Part shown: positions 25,558 through 33,711 of the stretch, one piece after another | How positions within the stretch are numbered: position 1 is the stretch's first letter | How the letters are laid out: every line of letters begins with the position of its first letter | Assembly: GCA_024256265.1 (NCBI GenBank) | Contig: JACGUK010000001.1 | Coordinates: 218,677-282,676 of the forward strand | Length of the DNA stretch: 64,000 bases | Direction of reading: 5' to 3' | Source of the DNA: an archaeon | GTDB taxonomy: Archaea > Thermoproteota > Nitrososphaeria > Nitrososphaerales > JACAEJ01 | Translations under genes and position numbers: made by a program | The notes under the pieces: model-generated | The model's database searches: none | Told to the model about the DNA's origin: nothing | What the model saw: the letters and a program-made list of their open reading frames with translations, nothing else

Positions 25558-26763
25558 ATGAAGCTACTTACAATAGAAGATCTGGATTTAGAGAATAAAA
25601 CTGCCTTTTTGCGTGTCGATATAAATACACCTGTAGATCCTCAAACTGGTAAACTCATGGAGATAGAAAGGATAAAGGAAGCTGCTACAACAATACGTGA
25701 TCTTTGCTTTGCCAAAGTCGTAGTAGCATCTCATCAAGGACGTGTTGGAAGATATGATTATGTGCCTCTAAATCAACATGCTAAAGTGTTAAGTGAGGTT
25801 TTAGGGAAAGAGGTAAAGTTCATAGAAGATGTTTTTGGTCCGGCAGCAAGAGAAGAGATAGCAAATCTGAAGAAGGGAGAAGTGCTTCTTTTAGATAATT
25901 TACGCTTCATAGCTGAGGAGAACATGGAGTATGAGCCTGATCAAGCAGCAAAGACTGTCTTCGTACAGCGCCTTTACAAACTGTTCGATGCATGTGTGTT
26001 AGATGCATTTCCTACTGCTCATAGGGCACACCCATCCATAGTGGGCTTTTCTCATCTTCTACCTACATGTGGAGGAAGACTCGTAGTGAAGGAGCTAAAA
26101 GCACTGAATAGGATAACTACTGCTGAAAAGGGACCATATACTACTGTGCTTGGTGGTTCAAAAGTTACAGATAGGATAGAGGCTATAGAGGCATTGATTA
26201 GCAACAACCGTGCTGACAAAGTCTTGCTATCTGGGTTAATAGCAAATGTCTTTTTCAAAGCTGCAAACAAGATTAAGTACAAACTTGGGATAAGCGGGGA
26301 GGATAAAATCGTTGAAAATGCTAGGGCTCTTTTAGCAAAGTATCCTCAAGTATTCGAGCTTCCTCAAGACATTGCTGTAGAGCATAATGGAGAAAGGAAA
26401 GAGATAAGCATTGATGAATTGGATAAAAATGATGTCATCTTAGATATAGGGTCAAAAACTATAGATGCTTATTCAAGAATCATCCGTAGCTCTGGTACCA
26501 TATTCATGAGTGGACCTGCTGGGGTCTTTGAGAAGCAAGGTTTTGAGGTTGGAACAGAAGGGCTTTTAAGGGCTATGGCATCATCTTTTGGTACTACGAT
26601 CGTGAGTGGAGGACATTTGACAGTAGCTTTACAAAGGTTTGGCATAAAAGAGTGGATAGACCATGTGAGCACATCTGGAGGAGCATTAGTCCTTTATTTG
26701 GCTGGTAAGCGCTTACCTCTTATAGAGGCTCTTGAAAGATCTGCTATGAGGGTTAAGAAATGA
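25558..26763 (+). CDS. pgk: Phosphoglycerate kinase
   Basis: 401 residues from the ATG at 25558. The N-terminal substrate-binding text KTAFLRVDINTPVDP and VVASHQGRVGR, then LLLDNLRF, AFPTAHRAHPS and TVLGGSKVTDR, and the nucleotide-binding FMSGPAGVFE and TIVSGGHLTVAL are all present. The enzyme interconverts 1,3-bisphosphoglycerate and 3-phosphoglycerate in glycolysis/gluconeogenesis. The longer frame to 25393 was rejected because family N-termini start here and the TATA box lies between. Its last four bases overlap the GAPDH gene. Confidence 0.93.
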   Translation: MKLLTIEDLDLENKTAFLRVDINTPVDPQTGKLMEIERIKEAATTIRDLCFAKVVVASHQGRVGRYDYVPLNQHAKVLSEVLGKEVKFIEDVFGPAAREEIANLKKGEVLLLDNLRFIAEENMEYEPDQAAKTVFVQRLYKLFDACVLDAFPTAHRAHPSIVGFSHLLPTCGGRLVVKELKALNRITTAEKGPYTTVLGGSKVTDRIEAIEALISNNRADKVLLSGLIANVFFKAANKIKYKLGISGEDKIVENARALLAKYPQVFELPQDIAVEHNGERKEISIDELDKNDVILDIGSKTIDAYSRIIRSSGTIFMSGPAGVFEKQGFEVGTEGLLRAMASSFGTTIVSGGHLTVALQRFGIKEWIDHVSTSGGALVLYLAGKRLPLIEALERSAMRVKK

Positions 26764-27770
26764 TCAAAATAGGTGTAAACGGATACGGCGTGATAGGAAG
26801 AAGAGTTGCAGATGCCATAGTGCTCCAGCCAGATATGGTCTTGGCTGGTGTAGTCAAGGTGAAAGCTGATTATAAGGCTCGTATAGCTGTAGAGAAAAAG
26901 TACAATCTTTATGCATCTGATGAGAAATCCTTAAAGAGCTTCTCTGAATCTGGCTTAAGTCCAAAGGGAACGCTAAAGGATTTGCTGAAGGAAGTGGATA
27001 TAATTGTGGATGCTTGCCCTGAGGGCGTAGGTGCTCAGAACAATCAGATTTATCAAAAATTCGATAGGAAAGCGATATTTGAGGGAGGAGAGGAGCATGA
27101 GCTTACAGGCCTATCTTTTGTTGCACAATGCAATTTTGATGATGCAAAGGGTAGGAAGTCTTTAAGGGTCGTCTCGTGCAACACTACTGCCCTATGCCGT
27201 GTGCTCAACTCTTTAGATAAAGCATTCAAGATCAAAAGGGCAAGGGCTGTTATAACTAGAAGGGCTGCAGACCCTGATGAAATTAGCAAGGGACCTATAG
27301 ACGCTGTTGTCTTAGATCCTGTAAATTTGCCATCACATCATGGACAAGATGTGCGCACAGTTTTACCCCGTATCGATATTGTTACCATGGCATTAAAGGT
27401 ACCAACTACTCACATGCACCTTCACTCTCTCATAGTCTCTGTAAAGGAGAAAGCGAGTGAGGATAAAGTAAGAGATGTATTGAGAGGAACAACAAGGATT
27501 CTTTTGATAAATAGCAAGGATGGGATAAAATCCACTGCCCAAGTAACAGATTTTGCTAGAGAGATTGGAAGATCACGTAGTGACTTATACGAAGTACCAA
27601 TATGGGAAGATTCTATCAAAGTCATTGATGATGAGATATACTTCTACATGGGCGTGCATCAGGAAGCCATAGTCATACCTGAGAATATAGATGCAATAAG
27701 GGCTTTGATGGGCGGATATTCAAAAGAAGAATCTATTAAACTCACCAACAAGATGCTCGGAATAATGTGA
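26760..27770 (+). CDS. gap: Archaeal glyceraldehyde-3-phosphate dehydrogenase (phosphorylating)
   Basis: 336 residues of the archaeal GAPDH type. The nucleotide motif GVNGYGVIGRRVADA opens the protein, the catalytic Cys140 lies in VVSCNTTALCR, and RRAADPDEISKGPIDAVVLDP and LPSHHGQDVRTVLP are archaeal signatures. It works in sequence with pgk, mostly in the gluconeogenic direction in many archaea that also have a non-phosphorylating enzyme. The start codon overlaps the pgk stop (ATGA), so the two are an operon under the palindrome-flanked promoter. Confidence 0.94.
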   Translation: MIKIGVNGYGVIGRRVADAIVLQPDMVLAGVVKVKADYKARIAVEKKYNLYASDEKSLKSFSESGLSPKGTLKDLLKEVDIIVDACPEGVGAQNNQIYQKFDRKAIFEGGEEHELTGLSFVAQCNFDDAKGRKSLRVVSCNTTALCRVLNSLDKAFKIKRARAVITRRAADPDEISKGPIDAVVLDPVNLPSHHGQDVRTVLPRIDIVTMALKVPTTHMHLHSLIVSVKEKASEDKVRDVLRGTTRILLINSKDGIKSTAQVTDFAREIGRSRSDLYEVPIWEDSIKVIDDEIYFYMGVHQEAIVIPENIDAIRALMGGYSKEESIKLTNKMLGIM

Positions 27771-27777
27771 ATAATTG

Positions 27778-28596
27778 CTATAGTACTTCATCCATGCTTC
27801 CAGAGCGATAGCCCTGCAAATCCATAGTAACATAATCGAAGCCTAGAGATTTTAATTTTTCAGCTATTTTATCCATCAAAATTTCATCATAAAGAAGATT
27901 TCTCTCATCCTTTCCTAATTCTATTCGAGCAATACCATTATGATCTCTAACACGAACCTGTCTTGCACCTAAAAGATCGATTATATACTTCTCAGCTTCA
28001 GCAACTTTTAAAATGCCTTCATAGGTTATCCTCTGCCAGTATGGAAACCTTGATGCAAGACAAGCCATAGAGGGCTTATCAGCATTCTCAAGGTTCAAGT
28101 ACCTTGCTATCTCCCTCACTTCCTTTTTCGATAAGCCAATAAGGGCTAAAGGACTGTAAACACCCTCTTCCTTTAAAGCGAGGGCTCCTGGTCTATGCCC
28201 CTTAAGATCATCAGCATTTGTACCATCTACAATTACGCTTATCCCTTCATCCTTTGCTACTTTTTTAAGTGTGGCGATAAGTTCTTTCTTACAATAATAG
28301 CATCTATCGGGGGAATTATTAGAGATAAGAGAGTTTGCTAACTCATCTATATCAACTATCATGTGCCTTACACCTATGATCTCTGCTATTCTCTTCGAGT
28401 TTTGAAGCTCCCAAGGAGGCAAGGTTATAGAGTTTGCTGTTACAGCCAGTACTTTATCTTTTAAGACAATTTTGGCTATGGCTGTGACTAAAGAGCTATC
28501 CACACCGCCTGAAAAGGCTACCAGAACTCTTTCCTTATCTTTGAAGAAATTTAAAAGCTCCTCGAACTTTTTCTTTATATTTGAATCTAGTTCCAT
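27778..28596 (-). CDS. larE: LarE, ATP-dependent sacrificial sulfur transferase
   Basis: 272 residues. The PP-loop SGGVDSSLV is near residue 30, and CYYCKKEL near 99 and SMACLASRFPY near 176 carry the three cysteines. In LarE the sulfur for the nickel-pincer nucleotide comes from a sacrificed cysteine or from a three-cysteine Fe-S cluster; three cysteines here allow the latter, but geometry cannot be judged from sequence. It is 30 bases downstream of larC on the same strand and convergent with gap. Confidence 0.92.
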   Translation of the reverse strand: MELDSNIKKKFEELLNFFKDKERVLVAFSGGVDSSLVTAIAKIVLKDKVLAVTANSITLPPWELQNSKRIAEIIGVRHMIVDIDELANSLISNNSPDRCYYCKKELIATLKKVAKDEGISVIVDGTNADDLKGHRPGALALKEEGVYSPLALIGLSKKEVREIARYLNLENADKPSMACLASRFPYWQRITYEGILKVAEAEKYIIDLLGARQVRVRDHNGIARIELGKDERNLLYDEILMDKIAEKLKSLGFDYVTMDLQGYRSGSMDEVL

Positions 28597-28626
28597 TTGT
28601 ATAAAATAGATTAATTCATCGAAAGA

Positions 28627-29889
28627 TTAACTTTTCGTCTCTTTAAACAAAGTTGCTCTTGCTCTTTCCTCTGCAAGAACAAGAATTTCTCTTAATGGTA
28701 AGCCAAGTTCATCGGCTATCTTTTTTGCATCCTCATACTCAGGCTTTATTCTAACGATTTTTCCTTTGCCATCCTTTGCAATCTTTATCCTAATAGTCTT
28801 CTCTATCCCATCCAATTTTATCTTGACATCAAAGAAATCTCTTAATAGAATATGCCTTTTACAAGGTATTATGCGCACTCCTAGAGTGCCTGTCTCCTCC
28901 ATAAGAACTCTTGATAGATGCTCAACCTTACCATGATCTGCTATGATTTGGATTATCTGCCCAGGTCTATTACCTTTTGTATAAATTGGGATTATTGAAA
29001 CGCTTTTAGCACCTTCTTTCATTAACTTATCTATAGAGTAACCTATAACCTCTCCTGTCACATCATCAACGTTAGTCTCTATCAAAGATACTTCATCAGA
29101 AAGAAATTCTGGAATAGCTTCACCCAAAGTCATACGTAATATATTTGGAAACTCTTCGAAATCATTGCTTCCTGCACCATATCCTACAATGGATGGCTTG
29201 ATAAGAGGGTAATAATCAATTGATTCTGCCATGTTGACTAGGATGGATGCTCCTGTGGGCGTGCATAGCTCAGCATTTATAGGCCCACCTATCATAGAGA
29301 AATTTTTTGACTTTAATATCTCAACAACTGCTGGTGAAGGGCTAGATAAAATTCCTTCTAAAGATCTAAAAGTTCCACCTCCAATTGCTACTGGTGTTGA
29401 ATAAATTCTAGTATTATTGAATAATCCTAAATCATCTAGGCAAAAGGCTGTACCAATGATATCTGCTACTGTATCAACTGATCCTAATTCATGTAAATGA
29501 ACATCTTGAGCACTTTCTCCATGTATCTTTGCTTCAGCATCTATCAAAGTATTAATGACATTCAATGCAAAATTTCTAGCATCAATTTGCAAATTAAGAT
29601 CATTTATGCATTTTAAAATAGATTCTTTAACCTCTATTCCTTTTCTATGATCATAATCTTCATGAGCTTTAACTTCAACTCTTTTCGCTCTGAATCCTTT
29701 CCTCTTTACATCCTTTATTTCAATATCTAGGCTCTTAATTCCTTTAAGATATTTTCCTGATAAGCTCATAACATCCCTTACTTTATCAGCATTTACTCCA
29801 AGATCTATCAAAGCTCCTAATATCATATCTCCAGAGATTCCTGCAATCTGGCAATCTATCACTAATATACGATCTTGAACCATATTCAT
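28627..29889 (-). CDS. larC: LarC, nickel insertase of pincer cofactor synthesis
   Basis: 420 residues. The N-terminal DCQIAGISGDMILGALIDLG, GAEAKIHGESAQDVHLHELGSVDT-type block, IYSTPVAIGGGTFRS and LCTPTGASIL are the LarC1 part; ETNVDDVTGEVIGY and KHILLRDF are the LarC2 part. Here both are one uninterrupted frame, without the programmed frameshift of Lactobacillus. The enzyme inserts Ni into the bis-thiocarboxylate nucleotide using CTP. Divergent larB begins 102 bases away. Confidence 0.93.
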   Translation of the reverse strand: MNMVQDRILVIDCQIAGISGDMILGALIDLGVNADKVRDVMSLSGKYLKGIKSLDIEIKDVKRKGFRAKRVEVKAHEDYDHRKGIEVKESILKCINDLNLQIDARNFALNVINTLIDAEAKIHGESAQDVHLHELGSVDTVADIIGTAFCLDDLGLFNNTRIYSTPVAIGGGTFRSLEGILSSPSPAVVEILKSKNFSMIGGPINAELCTPTGASILVNMAESIDYYPLIKPSIVGYGAGSNDFEEFPNILRMTLGEAIPEFLSDEVSLIETNVDDVTGEVIGYSIDKLMKEGAKSVSIIPIYTKGNRPGQIIQIIADHGKVEHLSRVLMEETGTLGVRIIPCKRHILLRDFFDVKIKLDGIEKTIRIKIAKDGKGKIVRIKPEYEDAKKIADELGLPLREILVLAEERARATLFKETKS

Positions 29890-29990
29890 TAAGAAGATAT
29901 CAATCAGTTTAAGCTTTGCTAGATTAAAAATTAGCTATCATAGGAGAAAAGGGATAAAGATAATTATAACGAAAGATTTGTGAAGGATAG

Positions 29991-30770
29991 ATGAGGAAGA
30001 TTCTAGAAAGGCTTGTCAAAGGAGAAATACCCATGGATGAAGCAGAAAAGTTGATAAAGTTATCAGCTATAGAGAGAGTGAGCAATATAGCAAAAGTTGA
30101 TATTGGCAGAGAGTTTAGAAAAGGAATTCCAGAGATAATATTAGCCACTGGAAAATCACCAAAAGAGACTGCAAGGATTGCCTTTCATTGCATGAAGAAA
30201 AGAGGAAGGGCAATAGTGAGCCGTGCTGATGATAAATGTATCAAAGCCATAAAAGAAATGGTAAAATCTGATGCTGATATATTCATAAATAGACGCTCAA
30301 GAATCATTGTAATAAAGAGAAAGGATTTCAAATTAGATAAAACAGGAGGAAAAGTTGGGATAATAACTGCAGGCACATCAGATATACCAATAGCAGAAGA
30401 AGCAAAAATAATAGCTGAGGAGATGGGTTGTGATGTATTTACAGCCTACGATGTTGGTGTTGCTGGTATTCATAGGCTCTTTCGCCCTTTGAAGAATATG
30501 CTGAGAAAAGATGTTGATGCTCTTATAGTTGTTGCAGGTATGGAAGGGGCATTGCCATCATTGGTAGCTGGTCTTGTTGATATTCCTGTTATAGGAGTGC
30601 CAAGTTCTTTAAGCTTTGGATTTGGAGAGAAGGGAATTAGTGCATTGATGGCTATGCTACAAGCATGCCCTCTTGGATTGTCTGTTGTCAATATAGATAA
30701 TGGAGTTGCTGCAGGTGCTTTTTCTGCTTTAATAGCTAATAGAGTAGCTAGTAAGAAGCTTAAGAGTTAA
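29991..30770 (+). CDS. larB: LarB, pincer nucleotide carboxylase/hydrolase
   Basis: 259 residues. An N-terminal helical part (LVKGEIPMDEAEKLIKL) is followed by the AIR-carboxylase-like domain: GIITAGTSDIPIAEEA, FTAYDVGVAGIHRL, VVAGMEGALPSLVAGL and GVPSSLSFGFGEKG. LarB carboxylates nicotinic acid adenine dinucleotide and cleaves the phosphoanhydride, the first step to the pincer cofactor. With larC and larE the synthesis set is complete, but no larA racemase is in the window. Nicotinate phosphoribosyltransferase, at 35924, feeds the same precursor pool. Confidence 0.93.
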   Translation: MRKILERLVKGEIPMDEAEKLIKLSAIERVSNIAKVDIGREFRKGIPEIILATGKSPKETARIAFHCMKKRGRAIVSRADDKCIKAIKEMVKSDADIFINRRSRIIVIKRKDFKLDKTGGKVGIITAGTSDIPIAEEAKIIAEEMGCDVFTAYDVGVAGIHRLFRPLKNMLRKDVDALIVVAGMEGALPSLVAGLVDIPVIGVPSSLSFGFGEKGISALMAMLQACPLGLSVVNIDNGVAAGAFSALIANRVASKKLKS

Positions 30771-30844
30771 TCTATAAAATTTTGTATAAATGGCTCTCTT
30801 TATCTAAATAGAGTTTACATCAGCAAATTTTTTGGTCAAAAAGG

Positions 30845-30854
30845 AATATATATA
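30845..30854 (+). promoter_or_regulatory. TATA box of the small DUF3303-like gene
   Basis: AATATATATA is centred about 30 bases before the ATG at 30880. Because it overlaps the first codons of the longer frame from 30832, it argues for the ATG start. Confidence 0.5.
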
Positions 30855-30879
30855 CGATAAGTCCATTATTCACTCCGAT

Positions 30880-31194
30880 ATGAAATTCTTAGTTAAATGG
30901 TGTATAATGCCGATACCTCTAGAAATGATGAAAACAGTAGGACTAGCTGTAATACCAGCTGGTATCGAATATTGGAAGGCTCTTAAAGAAAAAGGCAAAC
31001 TCCTTGCTCACTACACCTTCGTTGGGAAAAGCGAGGGATTTAGAATCTTAGATGTAGAATCACACGAAGAACTCAACGAGATCATCGCAAAGGATCCAGG
31101 CGGCATGATGATAAGCAGTGAAGCGATTCCAATCGTAGATTTCGAGTATTCACTAAAAGTCTGGAAAGAACTCCTAGAAAGGGCTTTGAAGTAG
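30880..31194 (+). CDS. Small ferredoxin-fold (dimeric alpha-beta barrel) protein
   Basis: 104 residues from the ATG at 30880. MKFLVKWCIMPIPLEMMKTV, a helix containing IEYWKALKEKGKLLAHYTFVGKSEG and the final VDFEYSLKVWKELLERA give beta-alpha-beta-beta-alpha-beta order like muconolactone isomerase, DUF3303 or YCII proteins. No catalytic residues can be named. The start is set by the upstream TATA box. It stands alone between larB and the beta-helix genes. Confidence 0.6.
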   Translation: MKFLVKWCIMPIPLEMMKTVGLAVIPAGIEYWKALKEKGKLLAHYTFVGKSEGFRILDVESHEELNEIIAKDPGGMMISSEAIPIVDFEYSLKVWKELLERALK

Positions 31195-31301
31195 CCCTAC
31201 CCGTTATTTTTGTAAGATATTCCAAATTAAACTACTTCGATCCACCTACACTTTTGCCACGTAGCCCATATTTGAGATTTCAAATTTACTCTCTAAAACG
31301 A

Positions 31302-31332
31302 CATGCTAAACTATCCCAGCATAAATTATCTA
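31302..31332. repeat. Repeat copy downstream of first beta-helix gene
   Basis: Holds CATGCTAAA (31302-31310) and CAGCATAAATTATCTA (31317-31332). Both motifs recur in the spacer between the two beta-helix genes (33668-33676 and 33632-33647), and a variant lies upstream of the second gene, consistent with duplication of the whole unit. Confidence 0.5.
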
Positions 31333-31356
31333 ATATTATAGAAAAAATAAAGGGGA

Positions 31357-33624
31357 TTATGGTATAGGTGTAGTGAGCCATGGTATGTAATCTACATAAT
31401 CTGTTACTTCGTCTCCAGAACCAGGACCTACTCCAAACGTTAATGGGTTACCTGGACCACTAATATCTCCCCACCAGTTATTCTCTGCATCTATTGTAAC
31501 CCCTGCCCCTACATCTAAGTTAACTGCTGCCCAATTGTTTATTCCATATCCTACATTCTCGTATATGTTGTTGTAGTTTATCTTGGGTTCTGATTGTGTT
31601 ATCAGATCATCTATGAATATCCCATCAGCATAGTTCCTTATTATGTAGTTCCTGTTATCATAGCTACCTCCTATTATAGCATCTGAACCTATCCCTTTAC
31701 CAATGCCAAGCCAAATACCATATACGTTGTTTGCAATGTAGTTTCTTACTATAGTCGGGTCTGAACCAGCACAATGAATACCATGGTTGTTGCCTATTAT
31801 CGTGTTATCACTTATTGTTGTTAGACCTAAATCAGGTACAGTGCTAAGACAATCATCTAGATATATTCCATAATGATTTCCTGATAGTGATCCAGTGTAG
31901 CCTATTATGTTGTTTGCTATCAAGCCAGAGCATCTCCACCAATCTATACCATTATCTTCATTATCATATATCTTGTTGTACTGTATGGTCATATCGATGC
32001 ACCCATCTGCTTCTATTCCATCATCTGTAGAGCCTACTATAAAATTGTACTCTATGATTACATCTTCAGAGGGTTTATCTACATAGATGTTATCCTCCAT
32101 ATTGTAAGCTATAGTATTGTACGCAATTCTTGCTCCATCACATTCATGCATTAAAATTCCACATGCTGGTACCGAGTAGTCCCCGAAATATTCGTATTGA
32201 TACATTATAGTATTGTGAAGAATCTGTGGGCTCTCGACATGGTATAGATATATACCACCATCACCATTGCCCAGAATCGTGTTCCACTCTATTATTACTG
32301 GAACATTGAAGTAATCTACTCCTATACCTCCTCCACTATTCCCAGTTATGACATTACCCTTGATCAGTAGATCTTCGCCTAAAATGGATGAGCCTGTATC
32401 CAAGTAAAGTCCATCTATATCTATACCTAGGCCGTGGTTACCTGTTATCTTGTTGAAAATAATCTTCACATGTGAGACTATATTCATATCGATTCCTTCA
32501 CTCGGCCCAATCTTCATATCGTTATCTATGCCATCTACCAATATGGCTGATCTATAGATTCCCATTCCACCGTTCTCGCTTATGGTATTATAGGCTATCA
32601 GTACATTTTCCACCACGAAAAGTACAGGTTCTGGGTTTCCAACGATCTCTATACCGCCACCTCCATTCCACATTATTTCGTTGTATGTTATCACTATGTT
32701 ATTCGTGTTTTTGATGTATATGCCATTACCAATGTTGCCCAATATCTTGTTGTAGCTTATCGTCAAGCTTAACTCTATTGTATTAGGATCCCAACTACTA
32801 TCACCAGAATAATAGATTCCACAAAAATCATCTATAGGCACAGAATGAACATACAAATAATAGTTCACAAGTATCTTGTTGTATGTTATGGATACTATTG
32901 GGCAGTACTCTAGAAATATGCCATGACCCTCATTAGCAAATATAATGTTAGATGCTATGCTAACATCATTAACAAAACGAAGCTCTATCCCTGCTAAATG
33001 ATTTGTAGATATCTTGTTTCCCTTTATCTTAATGTTGTGTAATGAGTTTGGATCTTCTAAGTATAAATTTAAGTTGTTGCCGTATATGCCACAATCAGCA
33101 TCCACTTCTACTACATCATTATTGGCAATGATGTTCTCAAGTATTGTTATATCTGTCGAATCCATGAAGTATATGCCATCATCCCAATTCTGAATTATCG
33201 AGTTCTCCTTTATTATTATGTTTGAAGATTCAATGATCTCTATACCATTATCATGGTTGTTGACTATTATGTTGTTATAGACGAATCCACTTGCACCATC
33301 CAAGAATTGAAGAGCACCACTCCTAATACCTGTACCATTCGTAATTGTACATCTCTCAATGTATAAGTATGTATTTACGATCTCTATTTCCGCCCATCGT
33401 AAATCTATCATAGCACCTTGACCATAGATTCTAGTAGTACCAGTTATTGTTACTCCTCCTGTGTATAGAATGCTAGGATTTAGATAGAATATACCGCCAG
33501 TACCTCCACTTATAGCATCTGATAGCTTCATAGTAGGCTGAGCAATTACTTGAATCGGCATCATGAGAAGCAAAGGCATCATTAGCAACATTGCTATTGT
33601 TATAGTTCCTATGATTCTTCTCAT
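31357..33624 (-). CDS. Secreted right-handed parallel beta-helix protein (copy 1)
   Basis: 755 residues. An N-terminal signal peptide (RRIIGTITIAMLLMMPLLLMM, probable cleavage after QVIAQ) leads into about 25 PbH1/NosD-type coils with recurring N-x-I, YN-x-I and GI-x-I/L text such as ITYNKILVNYY and IIGNNHGIHCAG. The end is capped by AENNWWGDISGPGNP and YVDYIPWL. Such proteins are polysaccharide-binding or surface proteins; no lyase catalytic triad could be picked out. It is the downstream copy of a tandem pair with the same signal peptide and cap, and has about three extra coils. Confidence 0.85.
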   Translation of the reverse strand: MRRIIGTITIAMLLMMPLLLMMPIQVIAQPTMKLSDAISGGTGGIFYLNPSILYTGGVTITGTTRIYGQGAMIDLRWAEIEIVNTYLYIERCTITNGTGIRSGALQFLDGASGFVYNNIIVNNHDNGIEIIESSNIIIKENSIIQNWDDGIYFMDSTDITILENIIANNDVVEVDADCGIYGNNLNLYLEDPNSLHNIKIKGNKISTNHLAGIELRFVNDVSIASNIIFANEGHGIFLEYCPIVSITYNKILVNYYLYVHSVPIDDFCGIYYSGDSSWDPNTIELSLTISYNKILGNIGNGIYIKNTNNIVITYNEIMWNGGGGIEIVGNPEPVLFVVENVLIAYNTISENGGMGIYRSAILVDGIDNDMKIGPSEGIDMNIVSHVKIIFNKITGNHGLGIDIDGLYLDTGSSILGEDLLIKGNVITGNSGGGIGVDYFNVPVIIEWNTILGNGDGGIYLYHVESPQILHNTIMYQYEYFGDYSVPACGILMHECDGARIAYNTIAYNMEDNIYVDKPSEDVIIEYNFIVGSTDDGIEADGCIDMTIQYNKIYDNEDNGIDWWRCSGLIANNIIGYTGSLSGNHYGIYLDDCLSTVPDLGLTTISDNTIIGNNHGIHCAGSDPTIVRNYIANNVYGIWLGIGKGIGSDAIIGGSYDNRNYIIRNYADGIFIDDLITQSEPKINYNNIYENVGYGINNWAAVNLDVGAGVTIDAENNWWGDISGPGNPLTFGVGPGSGDEVTDYVDYIPWLTTPIP

Positions 33625-33631
33625 TTCAGTT

Positions 33632-33676
33632 CAGCATAAATTATCTAGGTTTATTAATAAAGCTTATCATGCTAAA
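33632..33676. repeat. Repeated promoter/spacer between the beta-helix genes
   Basis: Contains CAGCATAAATTATCTA (33632-33647), TTTATTAATAAAGCTTATCA (33650-33669) and CATGCTAAA (33668-33676). The middle segment recurs upstream of copy 2 at about 35843-35862, so both genes have essentially the same 5' region, with a likely promoter in TTTATTAATAAAG. Confidence 0.6.
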
Positions 33677-33711
33677 ATTGTTCTATCTTAAAAAATAAAG
33701 AGTGGATAGTT

